Positions 1 to 11,265 of a DNA stretch of 33,404 bases are shown piece after piece. The notes under the pieces were generated by a model, which was given only the letters and a program-made list of their open reading frames with translations, did not search any database and was not told where the DNA came from. The stretch is taken from the NCBI RefSeq assembly GCF_001949145.1, contig NW_019091369.1, forward strand, positions 1,612,779-1,646,182, written 5' to 3'. Both the position numbers and the translations under genes were made by a program. How positions within the stretch are numbered: position 1 is the first letter of the stretch; each line of letters begins with the position of its first letter. The DNA comes from Acanthaster planci. Its lineage: Eukaryota > Echinodermata > Asteroidea > Valvatida > Acanthasteridae.

Positions 1-610
1 TATATTGTTCATGTGTATTACATAATGCTTTAGTCAGAGCTCAGAAGAACATGTTTACGTAGTCTCAAGCATCATGTACGTGTAAAACAGATTTGGGCCA
101 ATAAAATCATTTTTCGTTACTTAATGCTTTGTAATGCTTGATGTTAAAGTGGTTGCTTTGATGACAGTGTTTTCATTATAAAAGTACTTAGACATGCATG
201 TGTACATGCATATTCATGTTTACAAGCGAAAAATGTACCTTCAGCTTTTAATGGATGTAAGTACTGTAGTTTTAAGGCACAGTAAATTTCTAGATGTTTA
301 AATTGACCTTTTGAGTTTACTATTCAGATTTGTTGAAAACGAGTTCAAAAATGTGAGTTCAAGTTCAATCCAACTTGAGGATTATTATGCAGATTTTTTT
401 GTTCTGATACACAGAAATATGAATTCATGGAATGGCCTTAAAAATGTTAAATGTTTACATAGTACTTTTGGATATCCATGTTCTGAGCATTAAACAGCTG
501 TCCACCTTAGTGCATGTACCTCCAACTGTGTCTGATGAGAGGCGAGATCACCCAAATGTCCAGGTACATGTATACTGGTACGTGTATGTGTAGTTGTGCA
601 TGTTTGTAGC

Positions 611-680
611 TTAACCCTAACTCCCTAGGGTGTGTGCAAAATCATATTGAAATTGGAGGATTCAGGGCTGTTAGGGTTAA
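611..680. mobile_element. 70-bp TTAA-flanked miniature inverted-repeat element, copy 1
   Basis: The element starts with TTAACCCTAAC and ends with GTTAGGGTTAA, a perfect 11-bp inverted repeat including TTAA at both edges. Its reverse complement aligns over its length with 29476-29542, sharing a central ATTTCAATATGATTT core. TTAA at each end is the target-site signature of piggyBac-type transposases. At 70 bp it is at the lower limit of element size, so mobilisation in trans is an inference. Confidence 0.6.
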
Positions 681-829
681 TAAATATGAAAATAAAAATG
701 GATGCAAACACAATAAATGTGACTCGTGAGAGCTTTCTTTCTGTGTCCTTTCTACTTGTACAAATTTTGTAAATCTCCTGCCCCAGTCATTGTAAGTTCA
801 TGTAATTTGACTGCAAATACAGGCCAGGT

Positions 830-862
830 TTGATCAGTGATCATCTATTGATCACTGGTCAA
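830..862. repeat. Inverted repeat (14-bp arms, 5-base loop)
   Basis: TTGATCAGTGATCA at 830-843 faces TGATCACTGGTCAA at 849-862. The arms pair with one mismatch around the loop TCTAT. No gene is nearby. It could be a hairpin or a relic of a small transposon end. Confidence 0.6.
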
Positions 863-2942
863 TTCTCCCTGGTAATCAGTGCACAAAAATACCCTGGGTA
901 CCGGGTAAAATGGTTGGCTTACTGTCACTGATCGAACTTGACCACAATTTAAGGAGTATCTGTTCAGTGGTGTTTGGTTTGAGTGCTCTAAGCGGCCATC
1001 ATTCACAATACAGCCATCAGTCGCAGCAAACCTGTGTGCCTTCTATAGTGTTACAAATCTCTTTGATTTTCCAAAGATGGTTTGCATTCAGACATTGTAC
1101 AAACAATGGATTTTGGCAGCCAATTCCATTGAGTTTGTAATGTTAAGTGAACCCATTGAGCAGGGAAAAAAAGTTTAAAGAAATTTTGTGAGACTTCTTA
1201 TGCCTTGTGCCTTCATTTTCCTGTGTCGGATGGGGATGGGTAAGACATGTAGATCTCAAGGACAGGGATTGGGATTGAGTGTGAGATACCGGAACGTGTA
1301 CATGTATGTCCAAGTGGCACAACCATTCATTATTCTTATCAGAATTATTATTCTCATACACTGTAAGTGCAATATGAAGCTGTCGGCAAGAACTTGAGAG
1401 GCTATCATGGAAAGGTCATGTACCTCCTGATGAAGCATGCTGTCCACTGTCCAAACCCCTTCCACCTTGGAGAGTACACCTCCTGACCTCCCCCTTTTGT
1501 TTCTCATCCAGTTTGGGGCACATGCTAGGAATTTTCTTCTTGTTGCTTTCTGTTTACTGTCACTGGTTTTGTTCATCCAAGAATAAGGAATCCACCCTCC
1601 ATCTATTCACATTGCCTGTAGCCAGGCTGTGTTCATGGGCAGAGAGGGTGATATGGGAATGGTGGTTGTCGTACCGGTATTGAACCCCGTGCCCTTAGTG
1701 TGCCTTTAACTGTACGTTGGCACTCAAAGTCCAATTTTTTCATAGGAAAAAATGCTCAAGGTTGAGTTCCTTGTCAGATCAAGCACAGACTGGAAAACAC
1801 GTACCCTTTCTAGTAATTTGTCTATCTTAATGGTTTGGGCTTATTAGTTTTTCAACAAGGAATGCAAGCTTTAAAATCACAAAATCTGAAAACACAAGTG
1901 TTTTAGAGATAACAATAGAAAAAGGAAATTGATTTTGAACAAAGCTTTTATAAACAACCCAAACAAGCAAATCTGGCATTTCGCAATTTGTATGCCCTCA
2001 CTGTTGGCAACAGAATCAGCTGATGAGCCAGTCATTGCAAGAGTGTAGAATTGCTTTTGTCTCATGACCATTTCAACGAGGCAAGAACAAATGTAACATG
2101 AGCTCCCTAGTACATGTACCAGTAAAAGTTCCTCCTGGTAACCTGACTGTTGTTGAAAGAATTGACATGACTTAACTTGTTGAACTATAGCTCATGTACA
2201 TTGCCAAGAAGACTAGATACTGATAGGTGCCATTTTTTGTGGATTTACCAAGCCTATCTTGGAGCAGGAGGCTACACTGTGTACTTCTGAATCATATGTG
2301 AAAACTGTACACGGGTTTGTCGGTGTAGACATTGAGCTTTTTTATAGCTCCATGGTTTAGAGTGGGCCAAACAGATCAAGAGTGCTACCTCGGCTGGTGA
2401 TGGGTGGAACTTTTGTGGCCTTTTCCTTAATGAATGGAATCAGGTGTGCCATCGTAAAATTGTACGGATATTTACTGCCCAAAATATCTAAGTATATAAC
2501 AGGAGTGTTCACGTACATGTATGTGGAGTCAAAATTGATAATTTCTGCTTTCCCACAGTCCAAGCATGAGACAAGTTGCATTATGAGTGCAGTGTGGGGA
2601 AGCTCCAAAACTCCACAATGTGACAAAACATCTACAAAATCTCAGATTTGAAATTGCAGTCAAGAGAATAAAGAATATTAAGAATTTTTGTGGAGAAGGG
2701 GGGAGTCATCTTTTCCCAAGCTAATGCTGTGGAGATCTTCTTATTTCCAACTTATCAGAATTGATTATGTTATAATCTTGTTCATGTGAAGAGAGAGGTG
2801 GGGGTGAAGGTAACCGTCCTTTACTCACAACAGGAACCTTTTGGAGTTGAAAACAGAACCAGTCATCTTTTTTACAGTGTACTTAATGAGGAAATGGTAA
2901 TAGTAAATCAATGTTTGATTTCCTGATTTGCAACATGTTCTC

Positions 2943-2951
2943 TATAAATAT
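2943..2951 (+). promoter_or_regulatory. Possible TATA box upstream of the broken Ig gene
   Basis: CTATAAATA lies about 160 bp before the start codon at 3106. A pyrimidine-rich stretch ending in TAG just before the ATG (about 3079-3091) could be a 3' splice site of a 5'-UTR intron. Both assignments come from motif and position only. Confidence 0.25.
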
Positions 2952-3105
2952 CCCATAGACAGAAAAAGAAACAAGTGAAATTGTTTTGGTGTTGAATCAA
3001 AAGTATGAAGTCCAGTCATATTGACCTCAGTCCCAGTGAGGCACAGGCAAGACTCTAGAGAAGCTGACTGATTGAACTTCTGTCTTTGTGTATAGTACCT
3101 GTAGA

Positions 3106-4807
3106 ATGGGTGTGCTTCTCCTGTTTATCTTTGTGCTGTTGATGGTATCTGGCTGTGAATGTGATGGTCCTGACTATTTCAGTCGGCATCCAAGAAGTCA
3201 AAATGTGACTGAGGGAGATAATGCGACACTTGAGTGTGAGACTACCGCTAAAAATAAACAATGTACATCAGGCCAGAGGTACATTCACTGGAAGTATAAA
3301 TCCTAACAAGATGTCTTGCCAATAGCCTTAACACATTGTAAGAATGTGTTAAGTAACCAGGAAAATGTCCATTTGTCTTTGACTTGGACGAGAAAACTTT
3401 ACAAATTGCATATCCAACATGTAACACCTCACGATAATGGGATTTACTTCGGTACCGTATTTGACAACATACATCACCCTTCAAAAGAAGCACTTCTGAG
3501 TGTCATGTCAGCAGAACCAGAACCCTGTACGATGTGTGTCTCGTCTTCAAGCCCATCTCAGCAAAACGGAAAACCTCGGTGCAATTTCTCACCCAGAAAT
3601 CCTCAAGCAGGTCAAGCAATTCACTTGGCTGCACGCTACAGGAAGGGAGAATGGTTCAACATTAGAGAACATTCCGAATTTGACACATGTCCTCGAAATT
3701 GCTGACAACTGCGCAAAGTTTAGCTGTATGGCTGGATTGAGGACTTCGACCCCTCCTCTAGTACTGCCGGTAACCATCAATCCCCTCGTTGCTAAGTTCT
3801 CTGATAACAGTGAGGTAATTGTTTTTCACTGCAGAACTGAAGCCAAGACAAAAGTGAACTTCAAATGGTTCATGCGCTCAAACCACAGTTCCAGGAAATC
3901 TTTAATTGAAGACAGTACTTAGAAATTTGAAATACTTGACTCTGGGCAAACTCTGCAAGTATCCAGACTTTTGGCAGAAAACAACGGAACAATGGTAAAA
4001 TGTAAAGCTTTTTATGAGAACAATTTCAACAAATCTAGCAGTTGGGCACGCTTGTAATATCCACATTATATACACCCCCATCTGCGAAATCAAGGACAGC
4101 TGAACCCATCTTTTCCCAGTCTCCTGAAACCACTCGGCCTCAGACATCTAGTATAAGCTTCGTTATTGTTGGAGTCGTTGTTGTAGTGCTACTGTGCCTC
4201 CTCATTGGATGCCTTGTACTCTACCTGTTCCACCACACGAAAATGACCCCTGTAAATCAATTGCAGCCCAGCAGCAACCCTGCAGATGGCCTCGATGATA
4301 GACAAAGTATGGCCCAGAGGATCCCTTGACTGGAGCTGCAGAAGCTTCCTTGACCAGGATGGAAGTCGGTGAAGTGCTCTACACAGTTCCCAGCCAGAAT
4401 GAGTCATGGGGTGAGAGTAAGATAGGCACTCCTGATAAGGAACCCACTTCAAGCGATAGAGGCACTCTGGCAAGAAAAGAACCTCAAGTAAACCTGACAG
4501 GGTGATGGTTGGAGAAGTACGTGCTGTACACAGTGAGTGCCAGAAAAAAGGAGGGTCAGAGGTCAAGCAGTGACAAATGTCATAAACCCTTTGAGTGCCC
4601 TGATGGAAGATGGTGGCAAGGATTCACAGTCTTCAGTAGCAATGGACAGACCCTTCAGCACCAAGCTTACAGTGCATTGACCGACATGTAGACAGCTCCA
4701 GTCAGGCAGAGTACAGTGGTCTCACATACTCAGAACTTGACTTAGAACATAGTTGCCGTAGCAACCAAGAACAGGAGAACTGGCCTGTGAGGCACTGTAG
4801 TTGTTGA
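3106..4807 (+). pseudogene. Broken three-Ig-domain membrane receptor with ITIM tail
   Basis: Seen: a start with a hydrophobic signal peptide (MGVLLLFIFVLLMVSG), then an Ig domain opening DYFSRHP, closely related to DFFSRHP in the intact gene at 6681. Two more Ig-like domains follow (about 3590-3780 and 3780-4056; WLHATG...FSCMA and FHCRTE...FKWFM...VKCKAF). A transmembrane segment lies at about 4151-4240, and the tail ends GLTYSELDLE, which fits the ITIM consensus (LxYxxL). The reading frame is interrupted by TAA at 3304-3306, TAG at 3920-3922 and several frame changes (about 3620, about 4050, about 4325, and again in the tail). The second Ig1 cysteine is replaced (YFGTVF against YFCVVYF). 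Splice junctions at the breaks are not evident, so I read it as an intronless pseudogene. Dense sequencing errors are the alternative. Inferred role of the ancestor: inhibitory-type cell-surface receptor. Confidence 0.7.
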
Positions 4808-4868
4808 GCCTCAGAGCAGTCTGTTGAGGGATGTCAGTCCAAACATGCTTAGTCACTTACTCCCCGGA

Positions 4869-4874
4869 AATAAA
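4869..4874 (+). terminator. Poly(A) signal after the broken Ig gene
   Basis: AATAAA lies 62 bases after the last in-frame stop (TGA 4805-4807). This spacing is normal for a short 3' UTR and suggests the pseudogene had its own transcription unit. Confidence 0.35.
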
Positions 4875-6680
4875 AACCTTTGACATGTTGTGGGATACTC
4901 ACAAAATGTTGGCACCAAAGTGTAATGTACATGTACGTTCTACAGTGTACATGTACGGTGTATGTGCTGCATGTAAATGATATGAGGTTTCTACATGTAC
5001 CTGTTTTAAAGCCCAAGACACTAACAAGGAGACCGTGATTAGAAAGGGTGGACTCCATCCTTTAAAGTCTGTTTCGGGACAGATTTTCTGGAAATGAAAG
5101 TGAACTTTGCCCATAGCAAACTGGAACTTCTGAAATTGAAATTACCTGTATGCAGTGTTCTCGCCAGGGCATTTTAGCATTGGGGGCCGTGATGCTAACA
5201 TCACATGTGCGATTTTTGCTGGTGCATACATATGGTACACGTAAATCACTAAGTTCTTCAACAAACAGGCCGAAGTACGTATTTAACCTCATAAGTGAAT
5301 TGAGTTCTTTGATGTAATGGCAATAGATAAAATACCATTATACAAACAGCAGATGTTCTAACCATGGATACAGGACACCATACATGTACAACATTTGCAT
5401 TACAGATGCTTATAAGTGATTTGATATTTTTTTTCATCTGTCAGATGGTCAATTTTATATGTACATCTAATTAACATTTTGTGCGTGATGGATCTGACTT
5501 AAGGGCAGTCAGTGTTTCTGAGAACTGGATCTTCATGTACATGTAAAGTCTAACTTTACCCTTTGTGAAGGTGATTTATTACCAGAAGAACATTTATTCT
5601 GAGAGCTTAGTCAAATTTAAGTTACATGTAACTTTGAATAAAATCTGGTACTCTGTGTTATCTAATTGTACATAAGCGTAATAATTTGAATTCACTGGAC
5701 TAAAGACACTGTTGCTATCCCTCGTGCTTCAGGTCAAGCTTTTGCATAGCGACCACCATCTCTGAAATAGACTGGTTCCTTTGTGCCCTTCTTATCCATT
5801 GAGAACAGTGTATTCTTGCATGACATCTCTTACGTGTATGTACATTAATGAAGCAAAAGCTTACCCCGAATCATGAGGTATAGCAACAGTGTCATTAGTA
5901 TGGAGAATTCAAATTGTAATGTTCATGTGAATTTAAAGAACTCAGTGTACCACATTTTATTCAAGTTTAACAAGCAAAAGGCTTATTGAAAACCATCTCA
6001 GACAAACTGTGTGTACAGTACGTGTACGGGTGTAGTTACTGTAGAGCATATGTACCATGTACATGTACATGTAGTGTTTTGGAATATGGTGCCTTGTGGA
6101 GACCCAGACAAATTGATTAAATCGGTCTCCACCAGGAATTTCATGAAACTGGTATTTGGAAATCGCTCAAAAAGGAGAAACTTTTAATGTGCAAGAATTG
6201 ATCGTAAATTGAAGTGTTTCATATGAGGAACATTCGGTAAAAACTTCAGCCCAGGAGAGTGATTTATGTTGAAATGGGAGCATTAGGAAAACATCGTTTC
6301 ATACACAACCGCGTGTTAGTACTGGAGAAACAAATTTAGCCATGTCTCCACAAGGATACAAATTTTGGAATGTGTGTAGTAACACGTTTTTGCTTTCAGA
6401 AGTTACCATTCAGATAAGTTAAACATGTACAATGAAAGTGAAATGAAAACGGTGCATTTCTGAGGCAAGGAAATACCCAGTACCTGTCCTCATTACTCAG
6501 TGTAACTTTCTGTGGTTGTGATTTTTGCATTTAAAAGACAATAAGTCCTCTGCTGTGTCAGTTTTAGATGTGATTTATGTACCGTACAGTTACATGCAAA
6601 CTGAGATTTTTATGGCCGCCACCAGCTTGTTCTAGATTCCTTATTGCCAAGAACACCACAAATAATTGGTCTTTGACATC
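4875..6680. other. Non-coding spacer between the two Ig genes
   Basis: I found no gene. There are many ACATGTAC palindromes, densest at 6055-6073, where the unit runs in tandem. The remaining open frames are short and lack recognisable motifs. Confidence 0.6.
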
Positions 6681-7667
6681 ATGAAGCTAAATATAAAGAC
6701 TTGCCTAGCGGTCATCATACATGTACATGTACATTTAAGTTTCATATATCTTGGAATGAAATCGCAAGCAGTGGACTTTTTCAGCCGTCATCCAGAAAAT
6801 GGCACAGTTACCTCTGGAGACAGTGTGGAATTTTCTTGCCAGACAGTGCAACGGCTTAACTGCACAAGTGACAACATCCACGTGTACTGGATCCGTCATG
6901 GGAATGACTCATCCAAGTATTATTTGAGCCGCTGTGCTTTGATCTACCCAGATGTGGACCCAAGCAGGTATTCTGTCTCTTTGACGGACAACTTGTATGT
7001 GCTACAAATACAGAACGTGAGTCTTGAAGAGAGCCAGAATCAGTATTTCTGTGTTGTTTATTTTTCTGACAGTGAGATAAAACATGTTTCAAACTGGGCA
7101 TCTGTCACTGTTGTCATGGCAACAAGTACCTCATCACATATAGCTAAAAAGCCAACAGGTTCTCCTCAAACCATAGCAAACGCAACTGATTCATTAGTTA
7201 TTGGAGAATCAACCGTGTCCTCAAAAACATCACTTGAGAGTACTCAAGACACGGTCAAATTTCATACAGTGACACAAACTAGTGTGTCGTTAAACCTTTT
7301 GGCATCGGTCCTAGGCGGTTCATCTGGCATAGTGCTTCTTGTCATCGTTATCATAGTGATGGCATTCATGGTTTTTCGGAGAAAGCATCGACCAGTAGGT
7401 GCACGTAGATGTAACAATAAATGTAGGAGATCAGTTGACATTCAGATGACAACGTGGGAAAATGAACAAACAGGCACACCTACCCTGCGCCCTGCGAGGT
7501 CACTGGACCTGGAGGCACCGTATGCAGAGCTTGATTTTGAGAATGAAGATGCAGAGATGGGTACCAGTGTAGATCAGGGCAGACTACCAATAAGGAGACA
7601 GGATAGTCCCAAAGCTCAGTGCTCCTACGCCAAAGTCAAAGGATGTGTGACGGTGACAGAAATATAG
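6681..7667 (+). CDS. Single-Ig transmembrane receptor with ITIM-like tail
   Basis: This is an intact, uninterrupted frame of 328 residues from the MKLNIK start; an upstream in-frame ATG at 6666 would add five. Order: signal peptide (hydrophobic core CLAVIIHVHVHLSFIYLG), then one V-type Ig domain starting DFFSRHP with the canonical Cys (EFSCQ), Trp (YWIRHG) and second Cys (YFCVVYF). An extra Cys pair (NCTS, SRCAL) could form a second disulphide. A Ser/Thr-rich stalk follows, then a transmembrane helix (about residues 216-233, GIVLLVIVIIVMAFMVF) and a basic stop-transfer RRKHR. The cytoplasmic tail contains PYAELDF and SYAKVKG. These are YxxL and YxxV motifs with Ala and Cys at position -2, so they are near but not within the strict ITIM consensus. 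Five NxS/T sites are visible. The whole receptor lies in one exon. Role inferred: cell-surface recognition with phosphatase-recruiting or adaptor signalling. The ligand is unknown. Confidence 0.85.
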   Translation: MKLNIKTCLAVIIHVHVHLSFIYLGMKSQAVDFFSRHPENGTVTSGDSVEFSCQTVQRLNCTSDNIHVYWIRHGNDSSKYYLSRCALIYPDVDPSRYSVSLTDNLYVLQIQNVSLEESQNQYFCVVYFSDSEIKHVSNWASVTVVMATSTSSHIAKKPTGSPQTIANATDSLVIGESTVSSKTSLESTQDTVKFHTVTQTSVSLNLLASVLGGSSGIVLLVIVIIVMAFMVFRRKHRPVGARRCNNKCRRSVDIQMTTWENEQTGTPTLRPARSLDLEAPYAELDFENEDAEMGTSVDQGRLPIRRQDSPKAQCSYAKVKGCVTVTEI

Positions 7668-7875
7668 TGTGCACAGGCTCAGTTAGGCTGTAGTGTTGAA
7701 TTTGAGTATATGAATTACATTTCCATGAGTATGAGTGCTTTACCGTGAGTATGAGTATGGATACATGGAACATTTTTTCATGCAAGTACGTGTACAACAA
7801 TAATTATAACAATGTCGAATCATTTATAAGGGACATGGTACATGTATCTAACAGTAGTTGTCAGTAGATGTCAAT

Positions 7876-8186
7876 ATATTATTATCCCTGCACATTGGAC
7901 TGTATATATATACCAGCATCTTCATATTCCTGAAACAATCTTAGCTCCCTGGGAAGTACATGTACACCAGCCCAGTTCTGCCATACCAGGCGTAAACAGC
8001 CAAATACACGCATAATCACCATATCTACACTCATAGGTACCCATTTACCCCTGGGTGGAGATAGGCACATAGGGGTTAAAGTGACTTACCCGAGATCACA
8101 ACATGCTGCTACCAGCTGGATTCGAACCCCTGACCCTATATGTTCAGAAGCCAAGAAAGCCTAACCTCTAGACCAGCAGGAGTACC
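7876..8186 (-). mobile_element. tRNA-derived SINE with MIR/CORE-like body
   Basis: Read on the minus strand, a pol III A box (TGGTCTAGAGG, 8175-8165) and B box (GGTTCGAATCC, 8128-8118) match the consensus. They are followed by a body containing GGGTAAGTCACTTTAACCCC and a Y-rich stretch ending GGTAAATGGGTACC. This resembles the core of MIR/CORE-SINEs, where GGGCAAGTCACTTAACC and AAATGGG are conserved (from memory of that family). The end is AT-rich. The boundaries are approximate. Confidence 0.65.
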
Positions 8187-8489
8187 TCGATCTGCAGAAT
8201 GAGTACACGGAAATTGTTTCTTATGAGTACGTTGTATCTGAGTGAGCATCATCAACATGTATACTGCAGCCTGCTTCTCATGTCTGCTTTATGTAAATGT
8301 AACAGTCAAGCAACCTTTGTATTGCCAAACTAAAATGTCTAAAAAATGTTTATCCTCCCCGATGGCGATATCATCTCATTTGTTTATTAATGGTTGAAAA
8401 AATGGATACCTGTTAGGGCAGAAACAACACACAAACATGTAAATACAGGCTGGTGACCTGCCTTGCTTGTTAAGCAGGGTAATGATTGC

Positions 8490-8550
8490 ATTTGTAAAGT
8501 GTTTTGAGATTGTTTGTTAGTTCATGGATAGTGCTATAAAAGCATTACAG
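8490..8550 (+). repeat. Possible 3' tail of a LINE/SINE
   Basis: The sequence TTTGTAAAGTGTTTTGAGAT followed by GATAGTGCTATAAAAGCATT resembles the widespread 3' tail (TGTAAAGCGCTTTGAGA...GCTATATAAA) of L2/CR1-type elements and their dependent SINEs. The assignment is by memory of that motif only. Confidence 0.4.
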
Positions 8551-11098
8551 TGTATAGTTTTAGCAATAGTAAAATTGTAGCCTAAAAGAGTTAGCAGTAC
8601 AATCTAAAGGTAGCTGTGATAGATTTGTGAAATTACATGTATACTTTGGCTTTTAGATTAATCATATTTATCTTTTAGGCTTCATAAACCTCCAAGATTT
8701 TCTTGAACTCATTTGCCAATACATGTACATGTATTAGGCATCCTTTGATGTGCATGCAATCCTTTGCAAAGAATGGTTGCCCACACGTCAAAACTCTTTA
8801 CAGTTCTTTGCTAATAAGTACATGTATATGGTACGATCATGTACATAGGCATATACTTCACATGTGCATGCTCTTTATGTGGTATTTCAGGACACTGCTA
8901 AGAAACTGTGTTAGCATTTACATGTAGCTCAAATCTTAACATGGTATACTTGAACTTTCAAAATTGCCATTGCAGAGTTAATTGTAATTATGAAAGTGAA
9001 AGTATTTAATCCACCCACTTGCATACATATACATGTATTTGTACTGAAGAAATACCTTGCTGAATCAAATGAAACAAGGGTTACTTTCCTTAATTGGGAT
9101 TATTTGGCCAAAGCACTATGCAAAGAACCTTTGGTGCCACACATATGTATGGAGCTGTTGGGTTCTGCTGGAGCATACACACAGACTATAAAGAGGCACT
9201 ACCACTGATGTTGCAGCTCTTGAAATCATTTTGATTCGACATGGCGACAGTTTGCATCAATGGAAAACAAATTCTATGTAGAAGGAAGTACAAACTATTA
9301 AAAAAATCAATAAAAAAGACACAATGCTCTCTCACCAAAACAAAGACAAAAAGATAAAAACAAGAACCAAACTTACAAATTGGCGTACTGGTACTGTACA
9401 GTACATCATGAGAATACTGCCTTATTTGAGCTGTGACGGAAAGCCGTACATGTATATGTACCGGTATAAATGTGTACCTACTCAAACCTCAACTTCACAT
9501 GTTCTTGAACACAAAAAATAAGCTCACTAGAGGGCAGGAAAAGGTTTTATATTTTGGCCTTTGTGCCACACCTTGGACCTCTTAATTAAAGAAGAAAGCC
9601 CCACCTTCATGTACGGTGTGTGCCATGTTGTGTTGATATTGTTGATTATAAAACAGCAGCATGTGCAGGATGAATTGTTTTCCTGAATTAGTAAATTAGT
9701 GTAAAGATCCAAAAAAGTAGGGTTTAGTTTGTAATCTATGGCAGTAGTTTGTTTTGGTTTTCAAAAATCCTAAGAATTTTGTAATCTGTTGTCAGAACCT
9801 GTGAAGGGACAAAACTTCATTTGGACTGCTTTCTGTAAGATAAGACAATGCAAAGAAAAGCACCAGCCATATATCATAAAACAAATACTATTCCTCTTTG
9901 CAGGTGTAGTGTAAGCGCTTTGTAATTGTAGATGCAGCCATATTTAGACCATGTTATGAACTTGGCCAACATGTACGTAAGCACAGTCTCGCACATGTGT
10001 TGTAGACATTTAATGTACATACATACATCATGCTGTGCATTTTCAACCATCTGTACGTTAAACCTTAAGAAAATTGACCTTGTAGTGATTAGTTTCTTGT
10101 TGGTATTTGCTCTTTCATTAAATGCATGCATTCATGCTTGCCAGCAATTTAAAAAGACTGGCTACTGGATCCTTTAGTTATGTGTTTCTTCACACACCAC
10201 AGGAATTTCTTCCTCTTGTTGATTTTTGAAACTTTGTTTTTTATTAAAGACAAAATCTGGAAATATGCAGAAACTGACACGGCCATCAGGTTTTGTCATG
10301 TATCTTAAAATTAGTGTATTTGTGGTTTCTGCTTTGACGAAATTCGGAAATTCGTCTGTATTTTCTGGCCAGCATTTTCGAGAATTTGGGCAGGATTTGG
10401 GATTGAATTGGAGTTGGAAAGTGATGTGTGGCCATTTGGGTCATTCCATGTTTTCAGTTTACTTGTATTATTTTTGATTGCCTAGCCAGACTTCCTGCTT
10501 CCAAGAAAGAAGTTGTCACAAAAAACATTCAAGTTTCAGGAATTTAGGGTCGTGAATTCACTGAATTGCAACTTAACTCCCAGAAAAAAGTATAGTAATA
10601 CCAGTTCCCATCTGAGGAACATCCTCCCATGCTAACAACAAATTGAGTCTGGCATTGATGCTGCTTTCACCAGGAATTTGTCACTAGTAAGGTTCTCATC
10701 CAACCCCACCCCAAACCCTCAGAAAAATAAAGGTTTCAGAAAAGGATTCCTGATAAGTGAATTCCAGTAGTCATTTCAACCACCATTTCTTTTGTTCAGT
10801 AATGTACATACACCTGTTTTATTATCTTTCAATGTCACAGTGTACATGTATGTACAGTTGACAAGGATGTCTGTTCTCCAAACTAATTTTTCTGTCCTTT
10901 TGTTAATTAATATTGCCTTCATGCAAGGGAGGGTGACGTGTGTACACAGGCCTAAAGGGGCATTTTTTTTTTCATAAAGTGCCGCCTTTGTGTATGTACA
11001 GTTATTCTCTTTTTGGGGGGGTTGTGTCACAGTTCACACTTTGCCTGCTCAACTCCACAATTATGCCGTGCCTTTGAAGGCATCCGTGATAGACCCCC

Positions 11099-11159
11099 TC
11101 TCCCACCCACCCACACACACAACCAAACACCCAGCCAGCCACCCACCCACCCACCCACA
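11099..11159 (+). repeat. (CCCA)n / (CA)n simple repeat
   Basis: Runs of CCCA and CACA units interrupted by CCAGCCAG. The short frames through it, rich in Pro, Thr and His, are artefacts of the repeat. Confidence 0.8.
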
Positions 11160-11170
11160 AGCTATATTCA

Positions 11171-11220
11171 GGCATGTAACTTTTCCTTGGATTAGCTGAT
11201 TTCCTCAATTTTGTCTGCAC
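11171..11220 (+). repeat. Dispersed 50-bp repeat, copy 1
   Basis: GGCATG...TTTTCCTTGGAT...AGCTGATTTCCT...CTGCAC matches 16707-16755 over about 50 bases with roughly nine differences. It is probably a fragment of an interspersed element whose full extent I cannot define. Confidence 0.5.
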
Positions 11221-11265
11221 TATTTCAAGATTGGAATTGCCTCTAGTTTTGTCAGAGTTCAAGAT

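Larger units (their letters stand above)
1..3105. other. Non-coding region upstream of the Ig receptor genes
   Basis: I found no convincing gene here. The open frames are short, lack homology I recognise, and several overlap antisense to each other (for example around 2357-2651). The stretch holds scattered ACATGTA palindromes, a TTAA-flanked 70-bp element (611-680), a hairpin (830-862) and a possible TATA box (about 2943). The sequence at 1666-1690 resembles a degenerate tRNA B box on the minus strand and may be an old SINE fragment, but this is weak. Confidence 0.6.

Noticed and set aside
611-680. Interstitial telomere sequence (TTAGGG / CCCTAA)
   Set aside because: Only one hexamer at each edge, in inverted orientation, explained by terminal inverted repeats with TTAA flanks.
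2357-2651. Overlapping 89-residue frames on both strands
   Set aside because: Neither shows a known motif, splice sites or start context.
8112-8183. tRNA gene on the minus strand
   Set aside because: A and B boxes are good, but acceptor and anticodon stems do not pair convincingly and the SINE body continues directly after it.
9241-9360. Short frame MATVCINGK... with a good start context
   Set aside because: It could have been the missing KTI12 first exon, but there is no P-loop, no matching donor phase, and the sequence becomes Lys-rich low complexity.
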